DNA of 64,000 nt. It comes from Perca fluviatilis. Taxonomy: Eukaryota; Chordata; Actinopteri; Perciformes; Percidae. A program made the translations under genes and the position numbers. The stretch lies in NCBI RefSeq assembly GCF_010015445.1, contig NC_053120.1, positions 2,852,464 to 2,916,463 of the forward strand, read 5' to 3'. The number at the start of each line of letters is the position of its first letter. Position 1 is the stretch's first letter. Positions 10,530 through 21,699 of the stretch are shown in pieces. The notes under the pieces are model-generated. The model saw only the letters and a list, made by a program, of their open reading frames with translations, had not been told where the DNA came from and ran no database searches.

Positions 10530-10587
10530 AATCAGAGCTGAGACTAGAGATGCACAGCTGATATCTGAGTAACTGCAGTTCCACAAT
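10530..10587 (-). pseudogene. Truncated LRR exon (first third only)
   Basis: On the - strand an ATTCAG acceptor is followed by ATTGTGGAACTGCAG and then words matching the start of an NLR LRR exon (ATATCAGCTGTGCATCTCTA, GTCTCAGCTCTGA). After about 58 bases the exon breaks off into TTAATTAACAACTGAACC and never reaches the LxxLxL core. The same truncated exon with the same breakpoint occurs at 49,650-49,706, so truncation preceded duplication. Confidence 0.6.
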
Positions 10588-10745
10588 CTGAATAAAGAGT
10601 AAATGATGTAACCTCAGAAGACCGGTTTGAAATCATCCAAATCAATAATCTGTTCAGAGATGAAGAAGGTTCAGAATGTAGAAGTTCAGAAGATGGAGAT
10701 TCTAAACACCTGAACCCAACAGGATGACATCTCTTTGTGACAGGA

Positions 10746-10939
10746 CAACACATTCTCACTCCCATCACGTCAACAATAGCCGCTTGGTCAGGTGCCTGGC
10801 ACTGGTGTCACTATTTGAAGCTCTGGCTTTGGACGTTGTTTAACTGACATGAGGCACAGGAATGGGACAGTTAGGTTTAGGAAAAGATCATGGGTGACCA
10901 AGCGTCAGTATTTTATGAGTTGGAAGTGGGAACGGGTTG
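10746..10939. mobile_element. MITE with CAACACATTCTCACTCC ends, 7-bp direct repeat
   Basis: The inverted ends are CAACACATTCTCACTCC and, on the - strand, CAACCCGTTCCCACTTCC. GACAGGA is repeated directly outside both ends. The same insertion with the same flanks occurs at 47,828-48,077 and 49,868-50,078, each in NLR intron sequence, showing that it was copied with the NLR blocks. A relative without those flanks is at 16,010-16,533. Confidence 0.7.
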
Positions 10940-11092
10940 GACAGGAAGCATCGTACACATGTTAATGTGTCGTTGGTCACAGATCAGACACGACTAAACA
11001 TACGTTAAACACTTGCATTTGGAAATATGCTTCACGCTCTCCCAGTGGTCCTGTTTGGGAGTTTTAACATTATTATAAATCTATAAGTTCTG

Positions 11093-11096
<4 letters not shown>

Positions 11097-11141
<45 letters not shown>
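11097..11141. repeat. (AAT)n microsatellite
   Basis: About fifteen uninterrupted AAT/TAA units lie in duplicated NLR intron sequence. Confidence 0.95.
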
Positions 11142-11411
11142 TAGTGTTTTGAAGGTTTTATATAAAACGACCTTCTTGAAAAGGCCTTGGATGTCTTGAA
11201 GATCTTTTAATTATTTATATATAATAGTGTCTCTGTCATGTGTCTCAGTTTGAGTTCAGACTGAATTTGTTCAAACTGTTCAGACTGACACAAACATTCA
11301 AAATTTCATTTATTTTTATATTCAAATAATATTTGAATTTTTAATGCTAAAATGCAGCCTGTTATTAATATGCACTACACAGGCTTATGCATAGTCAATG
11401 CCACTATTAGC

Positions 11412-11965
11412 ATAATACATAATAATACATTTTATTTGGCGGACGCTTTTCTAAATACACAAGGACATCTTACATGTTAAAGGGCATACAAGAAGGAAAT
11501 AGATTAAAATACATTAATCCTCATACATTTTACAAAATAGACATCTGAAAATGCTAAAAATGTCAGAAAAACAGTAAAAAAGTGTCAGGAGGGTTTCTAT
11601 GGCGATTTAGTACTATGAAGATTTAAAGATTAAAAGCTTTCTTAAAAGGGTAGGTCTTTAAAAAAATTGTAAATGAATTTCCTGTGTCTGCCTGTCGAAT
11701 GTGGGAGGGGAGGGCATTCAGGAGTCTCGGTGCAGAGCAGCTGTAGGCCCTGGCCCCCATCAGGCCCCCATCAGGCCCCCATGGTGGAGAGGCGGAATGT
11801 TGGTGACAAGGAGGCCAGTCGAGGAAGAGCGGAGGGAGCGAGCAGGGACATAGCCTGGTAGGAGGTCAGAAATGTAACTAGGTGCGAGATTATGGAGTGC
11901 TTTGTAGATGATGAGGAGGGTCTTAAATTCAATACGGAAGTGCAACATGTGGTTGTTGTTACACA
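11412..11965 (-). mobile_element. Truncated L2-type LINE fragment
   Basis: On the - strand the C-terminal end of an L2-group reverse transcriptase ORF is readable with some stops: RIEFKTLLIIYKALHNLAPS, then ISDLL and PARSLRSSSTGLLV. Compare the same region of the L2 at 22.8 kb (TYKALNGLAPSYLEELL, PTRALRSQNAELLVV). The + strand left end (TTTGGCGGACGCTTTTCTAA) is a LINE 3'-UTR-type word. The paralogous intron at about 51,797 lacks it and reads straight from ACTATAAGCATG into CATTCTGTCCAC, giving an empty site. Confidence 0.7.
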
Positions 11966-12255
11966 TTCTGTCCACTAGAGGGACTTCCAAGATCAGCCTG
12001 GCTTTGTAGGAAAACTACGTCATGGTGCATTGCTTTTCTGCAAAAGCTTTGTTTACATACATTTTCCACCACGAGTACACAGCTACAAACATCAATCAAC
12101 AGAAATGTCTATAATGAAACATTATGTAACAAGTGTATTGAAACGGGTCTGTTGTAAAGGCTAACTGTGCTCGATTAGCACAATGACATGTTAGAAAGCA
12201 CAGTCGAAATGATTTGTCATAAACTAAGTAACAATAGGGTTAATCACAATACTCA

Positions 12256-12597
12256 TGGCATTGATAACGGTCAACGGTGCGGTCCCTAACGTTACTACAA
12301 CCCGTTTCTTGCAGATTGTCACATTACTGAGAATACAGCTGTTAGATAATATATGAAGTGGAAGCCAACACTGAATGCTGTAGGGCAGCTAACATAAACT
12401 TTAGCCGTCTCCCTGAAGGAAACAAGAACAAGCTTACTAATGATAACATAAGCATTTGGCTCGGTAGATGTGGATTTTAAAGTCACTTTAAAACTATTTC
12501 TCATCCTTCTTCAGATTTCAAACCACAGCCCATCACTCCCCCCTGTACCAACGTTACTCTGTATGTAACGTTAGCTCCTCAGCTTAAGACCTCACAA
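12256..12597. repeat. Duplicated NLR intron block (second copy)
   Basis: This copy of the block at 8990-9340 includes TTGATAACGGTCAACGG, GAATACAGCTGTTAGATAAT and CTTAAGACCTCACA. It is interrupted at 12,598 by a TIR element that is absent from the 9-kb copy. Confidence 0.7.
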
Positions 12598-13271
12598 TAG
12601 ACTCATTGGAGATGAGCCAGGTCTGCGCAGAATCGATCACCGGCGATCGCCGCCCAATGTATGCCCGTTAGATTTGTGTCCGATTTGATCTGACATCATT
12701 CACACATGGGCAACGCTAACCTCATGAGATCAAGGCGGCCGCAGGTTTAAGATGCACACAGCGCAGTTGCTTTTCACCGACTGTAAGACCCAGGGGCATG
12801 CTGGGAAACGCCGGCCTCTCAGCTGATCTAACAGCTGATTGGTTCACAATCGACTCAAAATGACATTTTATATAAAGTTTTTATTGATTTTGAAGTGGAG
12901 GGATTTGAACTGCTATTTGTCTGATTTAAAAGGTTTATTCTGTACAAACCACACGTGTAGCAGGTAGTTACGTTTAGAAGTCAGAGAGACTAAATCTGTT
13001 CAGATTATGTTAATTAAAATCAACAGATCGCATGTAGAGCATTTTGACAGCTATTCTGTCAAAAACTGGAGACCATGTACAAGCTTATATATGGGTCGGA
13101 TAACATTTTATTTGGGAGCACAGTGTTTGTCACATCCTGTTCAGTCTGAAGGGTGCTGGAAATGGTTGGAAACTGTCCGACTTGACCGCACCTTTTGTCA
13201 CCGCCCCCTGTTGCTGTTGCCTGCTCTCGTCCACTTTAGAGGCGAGGCGCATTTCATCTTGAATGAGCCTA
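12598..13271. mobile_element. TIR element inserted in a duplicated NLR intron
   Basis: The ends TAGACTCATTGGAGATGAG and, on the - strand, TAGGCTCATTCAAGATGAA are imperfect inverted repeats. The insertion is supported by comparison: at 9320-9345 the intron reads GCCTCAGAATGCCTTGT without interruption, whereas here ACCTCACAA and TGCCTTGT are separated by about 675 bp. No transposase frame is visible, and the target duplication is not resolved. Confidence 0.65.
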
Positions 13272-13363
13272 CTGCCTTGTATTTCTCACTCCCACTAAAA
13301 ATGTGGGTAGGTCAAGGAGAGAAGAGGCAGATAAGCATACGTGAGTACAATACATAAACTGAC

Positions 13364-13533
13364 CTCAGTCTCCAGTCTACAGTTTGGACTCTGCAGTCCA
13401 GCACACAGATACTCCACGTCTGAATCCAGCAGGTCGTTGTCACCCAGGTCCAGCTCTCTCAGATGGGAGGGGTTGGACTTCAGAGCTGAGGCCATGACTT
13501 CAGTCAGTCTCAGACAGTTCACAACCACAAAGT
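13364..13533 (-). pseudogene. LRR exon with two 2-bp deletions
   Basis: This exon is 170 nt instead of 174. The readable LRR text is [34 protein letters not shown]. It shares with 9433-9604 the loss of TG in GACTGTGAAG (about 13,500) and also lacks CT in GAGACTCTGAG (about 13,369). Both are frame-disrupting in the phase-2 splice frame. The flanking sequence on both sides matches that of the intact NLRP1 exon at 54,785-54,958, so it is a decayed copy of that exon. Confidence 0.65.
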
Positions 13534-16009
13534 CTGTGATGGCAGATAATAAAAACATTTAAAATATGATAAAATCTGACACTTTTATCCTAAAAACAGG
13601 CAATCACATTTTGATCAAAAAAGCAAATTCACAAGGGTCTGATCTTTGATTCAGAGATGTTGAGGTGAGAGGTCACAGGACCCCTTTCAAAATATCCATG
13701 CCATACGGACAGATCTAAAAAAAAAAAAAAAAAAAACATCCCTATTCCTTTACAATAATTTTTTGGTAACTTGTTTCTCTCTTTTTTTAAGCCACCTTTT
13801 ATTGGCTCGAGCTTAATAGCCTCCAGTCATCCTGGGCAAAAAAAAAAAAAAAAAAAAAAAGGATTGGGGAAAATTGAATTAAGACTCCTGCTTAATTTAT
13901 AGTATAACTACAATATCACTTCTTCTGATCTTGAGGAAGATAAAATCCCACCACTGAAGTGAACCTACTGAGCTCTCCTTCACTGGCATAATGAACCTGG
14001 AGGTCGCCAGCAGCTGACTGATCAGCTGATGTCACAGTAAATCAAGACTAATTTAAAAAAAACAAAAAACAAATGTGGGCTATCATTTTCTCTTCCCATC
14101 ATATACATACTGCACCCATTATTAAAGTCTCAATGTTTACATCAAGAATTGACCCCAAAGCAGTTACATTAAAGGGTAACCACCGTTTTTTTTTTCAACC
14201 TGGTCCAGTTTTGGTCCAGTATTGAATGAGATCGCAATGATGGGCTGGCGCGAATCAAGCTACAATGTAACCTTATGGGGCAATTGTGGAGCCTTGGTTT
14301 TTGTTCAATAAAAGTGATTCCAAGTTGTTGAAATCATTTAAATATTGAGCCATTGCTTTGAAAATCTTTTAGATACCAGGAGCCTTTGGTTTCTGTAGCC
14401 TACTTCTTAACAAAAGAATATATAATCTATTGATAATCTCTTTGCTGTGCTGCTCTCAACATCCAAACGGTCCAATCCTTCTGGGAGAAACTCGTATGTT
14501 CTGACTATCTACAGTCTGGCAGGATTACCTCACACTGGGTCTACTATCGTAGATATTTTATTTCATAAGTTTATCTATGGGTCTACTATGGCAGGAGACC
14601 GTAAATAATGGATCTCACGGGGAACCAGATGTAAACTAACTGGAATCATAAGAGATAACAGACGTAATGTGCAAATAATATTTAATGAGTCAATTTTATA
14701 TTTACAAATATTGTTTTTAAGTGACTCCAAGCTTTGTTGCCTTTAAAAATGAATTAATCTAATCATCTAGTTTCTTTTCTTGCATTCTCTTATATGTATT
14801 TATTAATGTATACAGCTATATTTATGTTTTTATATACAGTATTTAATAGTAGTCTGTATCTGTTCACACACGAACCCTTACATATATACACAGATGTGCA
14901 CTCACCCACCACACCCCATATCTCGCCTTCGCCGCTTTGTACCCCCAGTCAGGCGGGCGGGTCTGTGACCAGCGTCTTGTTCGGCTGCAGGACCAGATGG
15001 CTGCTTGCCTGTGCTGGACTACCTTCACCCAAACACTCCACTCCCCCATTGCGTGTCTTGTGTGCTCTTATATTGGTCATGTGCTTATATTGCTGAGGTG
15101 TTTTTTTCCTGTTCCCAAACTGTATCCCTATCAGGGGCATAGTCTGGGAGTTGCCTTTTTCTCCTCCCCTATCATCATGTCATGCTGTATTTTCATAATA
15201 CCCTGTCTTCCTGGCCTGTCTACCCCATTGTCACATTGTATGTTTGTATATGTATGGTCAGGGTGATGGGTTTGTACCTTGTAAAGCGCTTTGTGATTTG
15301 TATCTGTGAAATGCGCTCTATAAATACATTTTACTTACTTCCTCTCCTAAAACATGTTTCAGGGTGAATTTTCCACACATGACTCAACATGAGAACACAA
15401 ATGCACGTGAAGAATCCAATGCATGTAGAAATGATTTACAGTATGGAACTTCATTTTTAAAGATTTTAAAGTTGCTCTATGCCGCCATCTTGTGGTCACA
15501 TTTGATATTACATCTGCATTACATACTTGAAACTGCAAACTGAATACTGAGTGGTTAAACACATGGATCCACACATTTCATTTACACATCATATAAAACT
15601 TTCTGCATATTCAATGAATGAATGAATGAATGAATATTTACCCACCGTGCACCTGTTTTCTTCTGTTTTGCTGTTTACAAAATTTTAATTATCACGTGAC
15701 ATTCTTAGGCAACTTTTTCTAATTTATCACCTCTAGTTTTACATTTTTGGAAATCATGGTCAATAATCCTGATTTCTATGAAATAACACAACATTTGAGT
15801 AAAGAAAGCAGTAATACTGAATTATTTTGACAAGGTGACAGAAATCATCAAAAAAAAAAAAAAAAGAATTCCACAGCTTCCAGTCCGACATCCAAACACA
15901 ACATTCTCCATATTGCACAAAACAAAGAAATAAAACCTACAACCGTGCAACCTATAAACTGTCCAACTAGAGCCAAACATCAAAGTTTCACATCACCTCT
16001 CTGGATTGT
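13534..16009. other. NLR intron relic, then repeat-rich intergenic DNA
   Basis: From 13,870 to about 14,050 the sequence matches 55,430-55,610 (for example AAGATAAAATCCCACCACTGAAG), so the NLR duplication extends to here. Two poly-A tracts lie near 13,720 and 13,840. Around 15,285-15,340 a LINE- or SINE-type tail (TAAAGCGCTTTGTGAT, GAAATGCGCTCTATAAATAC) ends a possible retroposon fragment that begins near 14,900. An (AATG)n tract is at about 15,613-15,635. No host coding exon was found. Confidence 0.45.
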
Positions 16010-16533
16010 CAACCCGTTCTCATTCCGAACTCGTAAAATAAGTACGTTTGGTCAGTGTCCTTCAGCGTCTGATGCGACGAAAAAGGCACCCTTCGGCGTA
16101 TTTGTGTAACGTACTGGGGAGAGCCGCAGTTGGATGAGACTTAGCAAGTGGTATGTAAGGGGAAATTGCTGGGTAAGGGTGGTGGATGGGTAAAACACCG
16201 GACTTTCACTCAGGAGACTTGGGTTCGCGCCCCGTGTGTGGCGCTTTGTTTCCCCGTCTCCGGCGTGTGTTTCCCGGCTTTTGAGGCGTCCTTTCCCCGT
16301 TGTTTTTCTTTTGTTTCCCCGGTCTATGGTGTTTTGTTTCCCCGTCTACGGCATGTGTTTCCCGGCTTTTGAGGCGTCCTTTCCCCGTTGTTTTTCTCCG
16401 AAAAAGGGACGGCAATAGCGGCGACCAAGCACGTTTACATGAGACGCTAAAGGAGACTTTTAACGTCAAATAAGAACGAGAAAGGCTCCTACCGAACGTC
16501 CTTATTTTACGAGTTGGGTGTGAGAATGTGTTG
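16010..16533. mobile_element. MITE carrying a tRNA-like A/B-box segment
   Basis: The inverted ends CAACCCGTTCTCATTCC and, on the - strand, CAACACATTCTCACACC are followed by a shared subterminal block AACTCGTAAAATAAG. Inside, 16,190-16,235 reads like the middle of a tRNA gene: GGTAAAACACCGGACTTTCA (A-box/anticodon-arm like), then GGGTTCGCGCCCC (B-box like). No complete cloverleaf with acceptor stem is formed. A roughly 95-bp direct repeat (GTTTCCCCGTCTCCGGC... and GTTTCCCCGTCTACGGC...) lies at about 16,248-16,405. There is no transposase. Confidence 0.6.
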
Positions 16534-17879
16534 GGATTGTAGCCCCCCTCAGACTGACCTCCATGCTTAGGTGGCCAGAGGTTTATATATGTTAAGCCCC
16601 TCCCACAAACCACTCTTCATTGCTTCAATTATCTCTCAATTATGTTAACATTTAGACATTTATAATTTCACTGATAGTTTCTACCATAAACACATAACAC
16701 ACTCTTGAACAAATCATTTTCCACTCAACTTTAAAAAAGAAACAAAAACACACATTTCCATCTAGAAAATCTCCCCTCCCCTATGACCCAGATACATGGT
16801 ATCTCCCACCATCAGCACACCTGAGTGGGACTGCTGTAGGCTGCTCTATATGAAGCAGCACTTTGCTTCAGCGCTGGTTCAGACCCAGGGACTGGAGAGA
16901 GCGTTTTAAATAATGGTTAAGTAACATGGTTTGTTGTAAAATACAAATGACTTAAATTAATAAACTGAACTGACTAAACAAATGTAATGTGGTGTTTAGT
17001 CCTACAGTGTTTTCCTGAATGATATGTATAAAAGTATGACTTCAAATTAATAGTCTGGGTGCTTGGTGACCTGAGTAGGTTTACCATGTGCCATCCAAAA
17101 AGGACAGGGCCTATGTCATGTGTACTTTTTTTTTCAGTTACATTTCCCCTCAACATCTTCGTTACTCATTTGCAATAAAGGTTTCCGTACGTTGGAGTGA
17201 AAGATTCCTCCTAAAAAATAAAATGATAATTCTGTTTTGTGTCTTTGTTGATGTCGACTTGGTTTGATGTTTTAAAAAAAAGGTTTAAAACCCTGAAAAT
17301 TTTCTTAAATTTAAAGGAACAATAAATTTTAAAAAATTCTTAAATTAAGTAAACATCAGATAGAAGACTTTTACTCACGTAATATTGTAAAAGGTGACTT
17401 TGACTTTGATCAAAGTCTTTTTCTGGTAACATACTTGTACTTTTAATCAAATATTGCTTTAAAGTACGTTATATGAGATTGCTGACATGCAGAGTTTGAT
17501 GTTGCAACGTATTTTTCTTTCAGTATTGAGAGCTGAGTCTCGTTTATCTGATTCATCTCCTCATCTTCACTGTTGTTTTTTATCTTTCTGAATTTCCTCA
17601 GAAGAGATTAGAAGTGCAGTGAAAGTCTCACATGGAACCAAACCAGCGTCTGTCAGGTCTAGGACCAGCAGGCTCCGACCCAGAAGGTCAGTGTGTGGAG
17701 GTGAGGAGGCAGGGAGCAGGTTTACAAGGTTTATTAAAATAAAAAGGCTTACAATGAAAAGTGTCCTGAGGCAGGCAGGCAGGCAAAAGGAAAAAAAAAC
17801 ATCCAAAAACTTCTCGAAAGACTGAAGACTCTGAAAACAAAAGCCTGAGAAGGAAGAGACTCAGGGAACGAGACCTGAG
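16534..17879. other. Intergenic DNA, no gene assigned
   Basis: It is AT-rich with isolated splice-like signals: a TATA-like CTCTATATGAAG at about 16,848 and a polypyrimidine/CTCAG acceptor at about 17,600 followed by an open stretch. No protein family could be recognised in the open stretch, so no exon is called. A run of (GGCA)n lies at 17,771-17,785. Confidence 0.4.
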
Positions 17880-18180
17880 GCCTGTACTACGAAGCAAGAT
17901 CAACATGGCCTGGATTTCTTTCAGTAATCCGGCTTCACTAACCCTAACAACTGCGGTCCTGGATAACCGGTGTCACAAAGGTGGTTATCAGCTAGTTCAA
18001 TCAACCCAGGTTTGTCCAATCTAGAGACGCGCACGTTCACATAAAAGAGGCAGTGTTTGCGCACCACAACCAATCGCAAACATCTACCAGAGCCGCATGT
18101 TTTATATAAGAAGAGCAAATTATAATTCTCCATAAATATGAAGAACCCAGACACAGTTTTACAGGGAAAACGCAATACAG
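17880..18180. mobile_element. One end of a Harbinger-like element
   Basis: AGGCCTGTACTACGAAGCAAG followed by ATCAACATGGCCTGGAT and further GGATAA/GGTTAT motifs resembles the end of the AGG(C)CC...-type elements at 24.7, 29.5 and 32.0 kb. The opposite end was not found, so this is probably truncated by the L2 to its right. Confidence 0.4.
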
Positions 18181-19066
18181 TCGTTGCTTCCTAAAACAGG
18201 AGCTGGCAAAAAAAATATTGCCGACGCTGTAGATGCGTAAATTACTCTTATCAATATCACTTCCCCATCAGTCAGGACCAAGATCTGACCATAATTACAC
18301 TTGTGCTTTATATGTAATTCTCTCCCATTAAAATATATATATATTTCATAAATATACCCATCAGGGAATGTTAATGGGGTTGTCGGTTTCTAAATGTTTT
18401 AAAGGGAAACTTCACAGATTTAGCATTAAGCTTTGTATCAGTAGAAACCTGGTAGTATTTTTGAATGACCGTGCTTCCCTCCCTCATGTCCCCTGTTTGC
18501 CTGCACGGAGACCAGCGGTGGTCTCGATGCCTCTGGCCGGTAAAGTGACCTCATCAGCGGGGAGCGTTGAACGAGTGTGCCGGTGGAAAGCTAACGCTAG
18601 CCGGCCACCTGTTCACCAATCCTGCTTGCAAGTGTCCGCTCATTAAACAAACTGGACTACATCCAACTTCAACGAAACTCCCAACGTGAGTTCAGAGACT
18701 GCTGTGCTGTGTTTTTGTTGTTGTGGAAATATTGCTGTGTACTATATATCTATGGCTGTGGACAATCCAGCCTGCTGCTCTGTCACCAGGTAAGACTACT
18801 AGGAGGGTGGCCGTGACGTGCCGACGTGTAAGGTGAGCGTATTGTGTCACTTCCGGTGTTCCCGTGTTACAAACGCTAGTTTGCTGCTCCGGCAAAAACT
18901 TACTGAACTCTGCTTCACTGTTTAAATTAGCAGCTATTTGCCTGGATTGCATTTGAATTACAATTGTTTTACTCAAGCACTTATACTTAGCTTCACTTAC
19001 AGCGACTGACTCGCTGAATTTACAATTGTTAAAACACTGTTAGCTACTTTAGCTTAGCCATTAGCA

Positions 19067-19990
19067 ATGGCTAATTCCTCTCTCTCTCCTGCTCTCTCTT
19101 GCTCTGTGTGTCAAATGTTTAGCTATTCCCTGCCTCCTTTAGTGATAACGATACATGTAATAAATGTAGTATATTCGCTGTTTTGGAGGCAAGGCTTAGT
19201 GAATTTGAGTCACGGGCTCCGCACCATGGAATCAGGATCGTATGCTTCCGTAGCTAGCCAGCACCATGTAGTTAATGCGGCAAGGCACATACTGTAGCTT
19301 CTGTAGCTTCTGCTAGCTGTCCCCCGGCAGACCCCGAACCCGGGCGAAAGTGGGTGACTGTCCGAGGGAAGCGTGGCGTTAGATCTAGACCAGGGAGTGC
19401 ACATGATGAAGGTCGCTCTAAACGGAGCGTCTTCGCCTCTCTAACAGTTTCTCCCTACTCAGCGATACACCGGGGAAGCCAGTTCTGGTTATTGGGAGCT
19501 CTATACTACGCGATATGTTGAAGCCAGCGCCCCGGCGGCAGTAGGCCTACCTACGGTCATATGTGTGCCCCCGGGGCTGGAGCGGGCGAAAAACAGAAAC
19601 CATCTAAAGCTGCTGGGCAAAAAGAACCGTAAATACAGTAAGATCATACTTCACGTAGGTGGTAATGGTGTAAATCGGAGATCACTAAAATGAATGTTGA
19701 GTCACTTTGTGCATACGCAAAGACAATGTCGGACTCAGTAGTTTTCTCTGGACCCCTGCCAAACCTGACCAATGATGAAATGTACAGCCGATGCGTCATC
19801 CTTCCCACTGGTTGTCGGGGTGGTGCCCAGCTAATGATGTGGGCTATGTGAATAACTGGAGGGCGTTCTGGGGAAAGCCTGGTCTGATTGAGAGAGACGG
19901 CATTCATCCCACCTGGGACGGTGCCGCCTCATATCAAAAATCTGAACGAGTTTATCAGACACAAACCATGACAACCCAAGTTTGATATTA
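19067..19990 (+). pseudogene. L2 ORF1 relic with SGNH-esterase-like domain
   Basis: Starting at ATG 19,067 the product begins MANSSLSPALSCSVCQMF, the usual start of fish L2 ORF1 (Cys-rich N-terminus). Farther on, in shifting frames, are KPVLVIGSSILRDML (19,470-19,515; counterpart of the GDSL/SGNH block I), ILHVGGNGVN (block for the HVG.ND loop, with Asp lost) and SGPLPNL...DEMYSRCV, then [19 protein letters not shown]. In CR1/L2 elements this domain is an esterase thought to aid membrane or RNP handling. At least three frame changes make it a relic. Confidence 0.65.
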
Positions 19991-20169
19991 GTAATCAGAG
20001 GTGCAGTGCTACGCCCCCCTCTGTGCTTCCGTTGGAGCAGTCGCCCACTCATAGTCTAATAAGCACGGTGTCTGTCCCCCGGCTCAGATCGGTTAAATCA
20101 AAGGTAAACGAAAGATGCGCTATACTTAACAACCTAATTGGAATTAAAACTACTGCAATAGAACAAAAT

Positions 20170-21550
20170 AGGAAAATTAGATGTGGACTATTAAATATTA
20201 GATCTCTGTCTTCTAAAGCAGTACTGGTAAACGCGAGTTGATATCAGACAATAAAATTGATTTATTTTGTCTTACTGAAACCTGGCTGGGCCATGAAGAC
20301 TATGTTAGTCTAAATGAAGCCACTCCTCCCAGCCATATTAATACTCAAATTCCTAGAGGCTCCGGCCGAGGAGGGGGAGTTGCAGCCATCTTTGATGCAA
20401 GCCTGCTAATTACTCCTAAACCTAAATTACATTATAACTCATTTGAAAGTCTTGTTCTTAATCTTCAACATCCAAAATGGAAAACATTACAGCCAATTAT
20501 ATTCGTTGTTATTTACAGGGCTCCAGGTCCGTATTCTGAATTTTTATCTGAATTCTCAGAGTTTTTATCATGTTTAGTCCTTAAATCAGACCAAGTACTT
20601 CTTGTAGGTGATTTTAATATCCATGTGGACGTTGACAATGATAGCCTTAGTACTGCTTTCAACTCATTACTGGATTCAATCGGTTTCAGTCAGAGTGTGC
20701 ACAAGGCTTACGCACTGTTTTAACCACACCCTCGACCTTGTGCTGGCATATGGTATTGAAATTGAGGATTTAATAATATTTTCGCAGAATTCGGTATTAT
20801 CAGATCATTCTTTAATCACTTTCAATTCTTACTACCTGATTATATTAAATTAGATAAAAGCTCCTACACCAGATGCTTATCTGACAGTGCTATAGCTAAA
20901 TTTAAAGAAGATATTCCAACAGCATTCGACTCTATGTCATGCCTTAACATAACAGAGGACCTGTATGTTAACCTCAGTCCCTCTCAAATTGATGCATTTG
21001 TAGACGGTGTTACGACATGCCTACGGACGACCTTAGACTCCGTGCCCCCCGAAAAAGAAGATGATGAAGCAAAGGAAACTAGCACCTTGGTATAACTCCC
21101 AAACTCGCAATTAAAACAAATCTCGCGAAACCTCGAATCGTAAGTGCGCGTTCCACCAAGGTGGAAGAATCTCGTTTGGATTGGCAAGAAAGTCTCAAAA
21201 CCTATAGGAAGGCCCTAAGAAAGGCGCAGATCAGACTATTACTCATCACTAATAGAAGAAAACAAGAACAACCCAAGGTTTTTTTTCAGCACTGTCGCCA
21301 GGCTGACAGATAGCCACAGCTCTACTGAGCCATCTATTCCTCTAGCTCTGAGTAGTGATGACTTCATGAGCTTCTTCAATGATAAAATTACAACAATTAG
21401 AGATAAAATTCATCACCTTTTACACTCAACTTCTAACGGTTCACCTTTAAACGCAGAGTCGTTAGAAATAAAGAATCTAGTCTCGCATATACTTAGACTG
21501 CTTTTATCCTATAGATCTTCAACAATTATTGTTAAAGATATCCTCAGCTA
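20170..21550 (+). pseudogene. L2 ORF2 endonuclease region relic
   Basis: LLNIRSLSSKA (20,190), then after a 1-base shift LFCLTETWLGHEDY, FVVIYRAPGP and LLVGDFNIHVD (20,600-20,633) and, after another shift, LVLAYGIEIEDL and VLSDHSLITF. These are the APE-type endonuclease blocks (E in TETWL, GDFN, SDH). Downstream, 21,000-21,550 continues with broken linker sequence. The catalytic residues are present but in different frames. Confidence 0.75.
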
Positions 21551-21699
21551 GCCATCTACCTGTCTCTTGGACCCCATCCCAACGAGACTACTCAAAGAAG
21601 CATTACCTGTGGTTAACACCTCATTACTAGATATGATCAATATGTCTCTATTAACAGGTTATGTACCACAGTCATTTAAAGTAGCTGTGATAAAACCTC

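Noticed and set aside
16190..16235. A tRNA gene
   Set aside because: Only A-box- and B-box-like words are present; no acceptor stem or complete cloverleaf can be formed and the piece is inside a repeat.
16845..16920. A promoter and first exon (TATA-like box, then GCTTCAGCGCTGG)
   Set aside because: No linked coding exon could be identified, so a single TATA-like word is not enough.
17598..17830. A possible host exon (strong acceptor followed by an open stretch)
   Set aside because: No family match, no convincing donor, and the downstream part runs into low-complexity GGCA and poly-A sequence.
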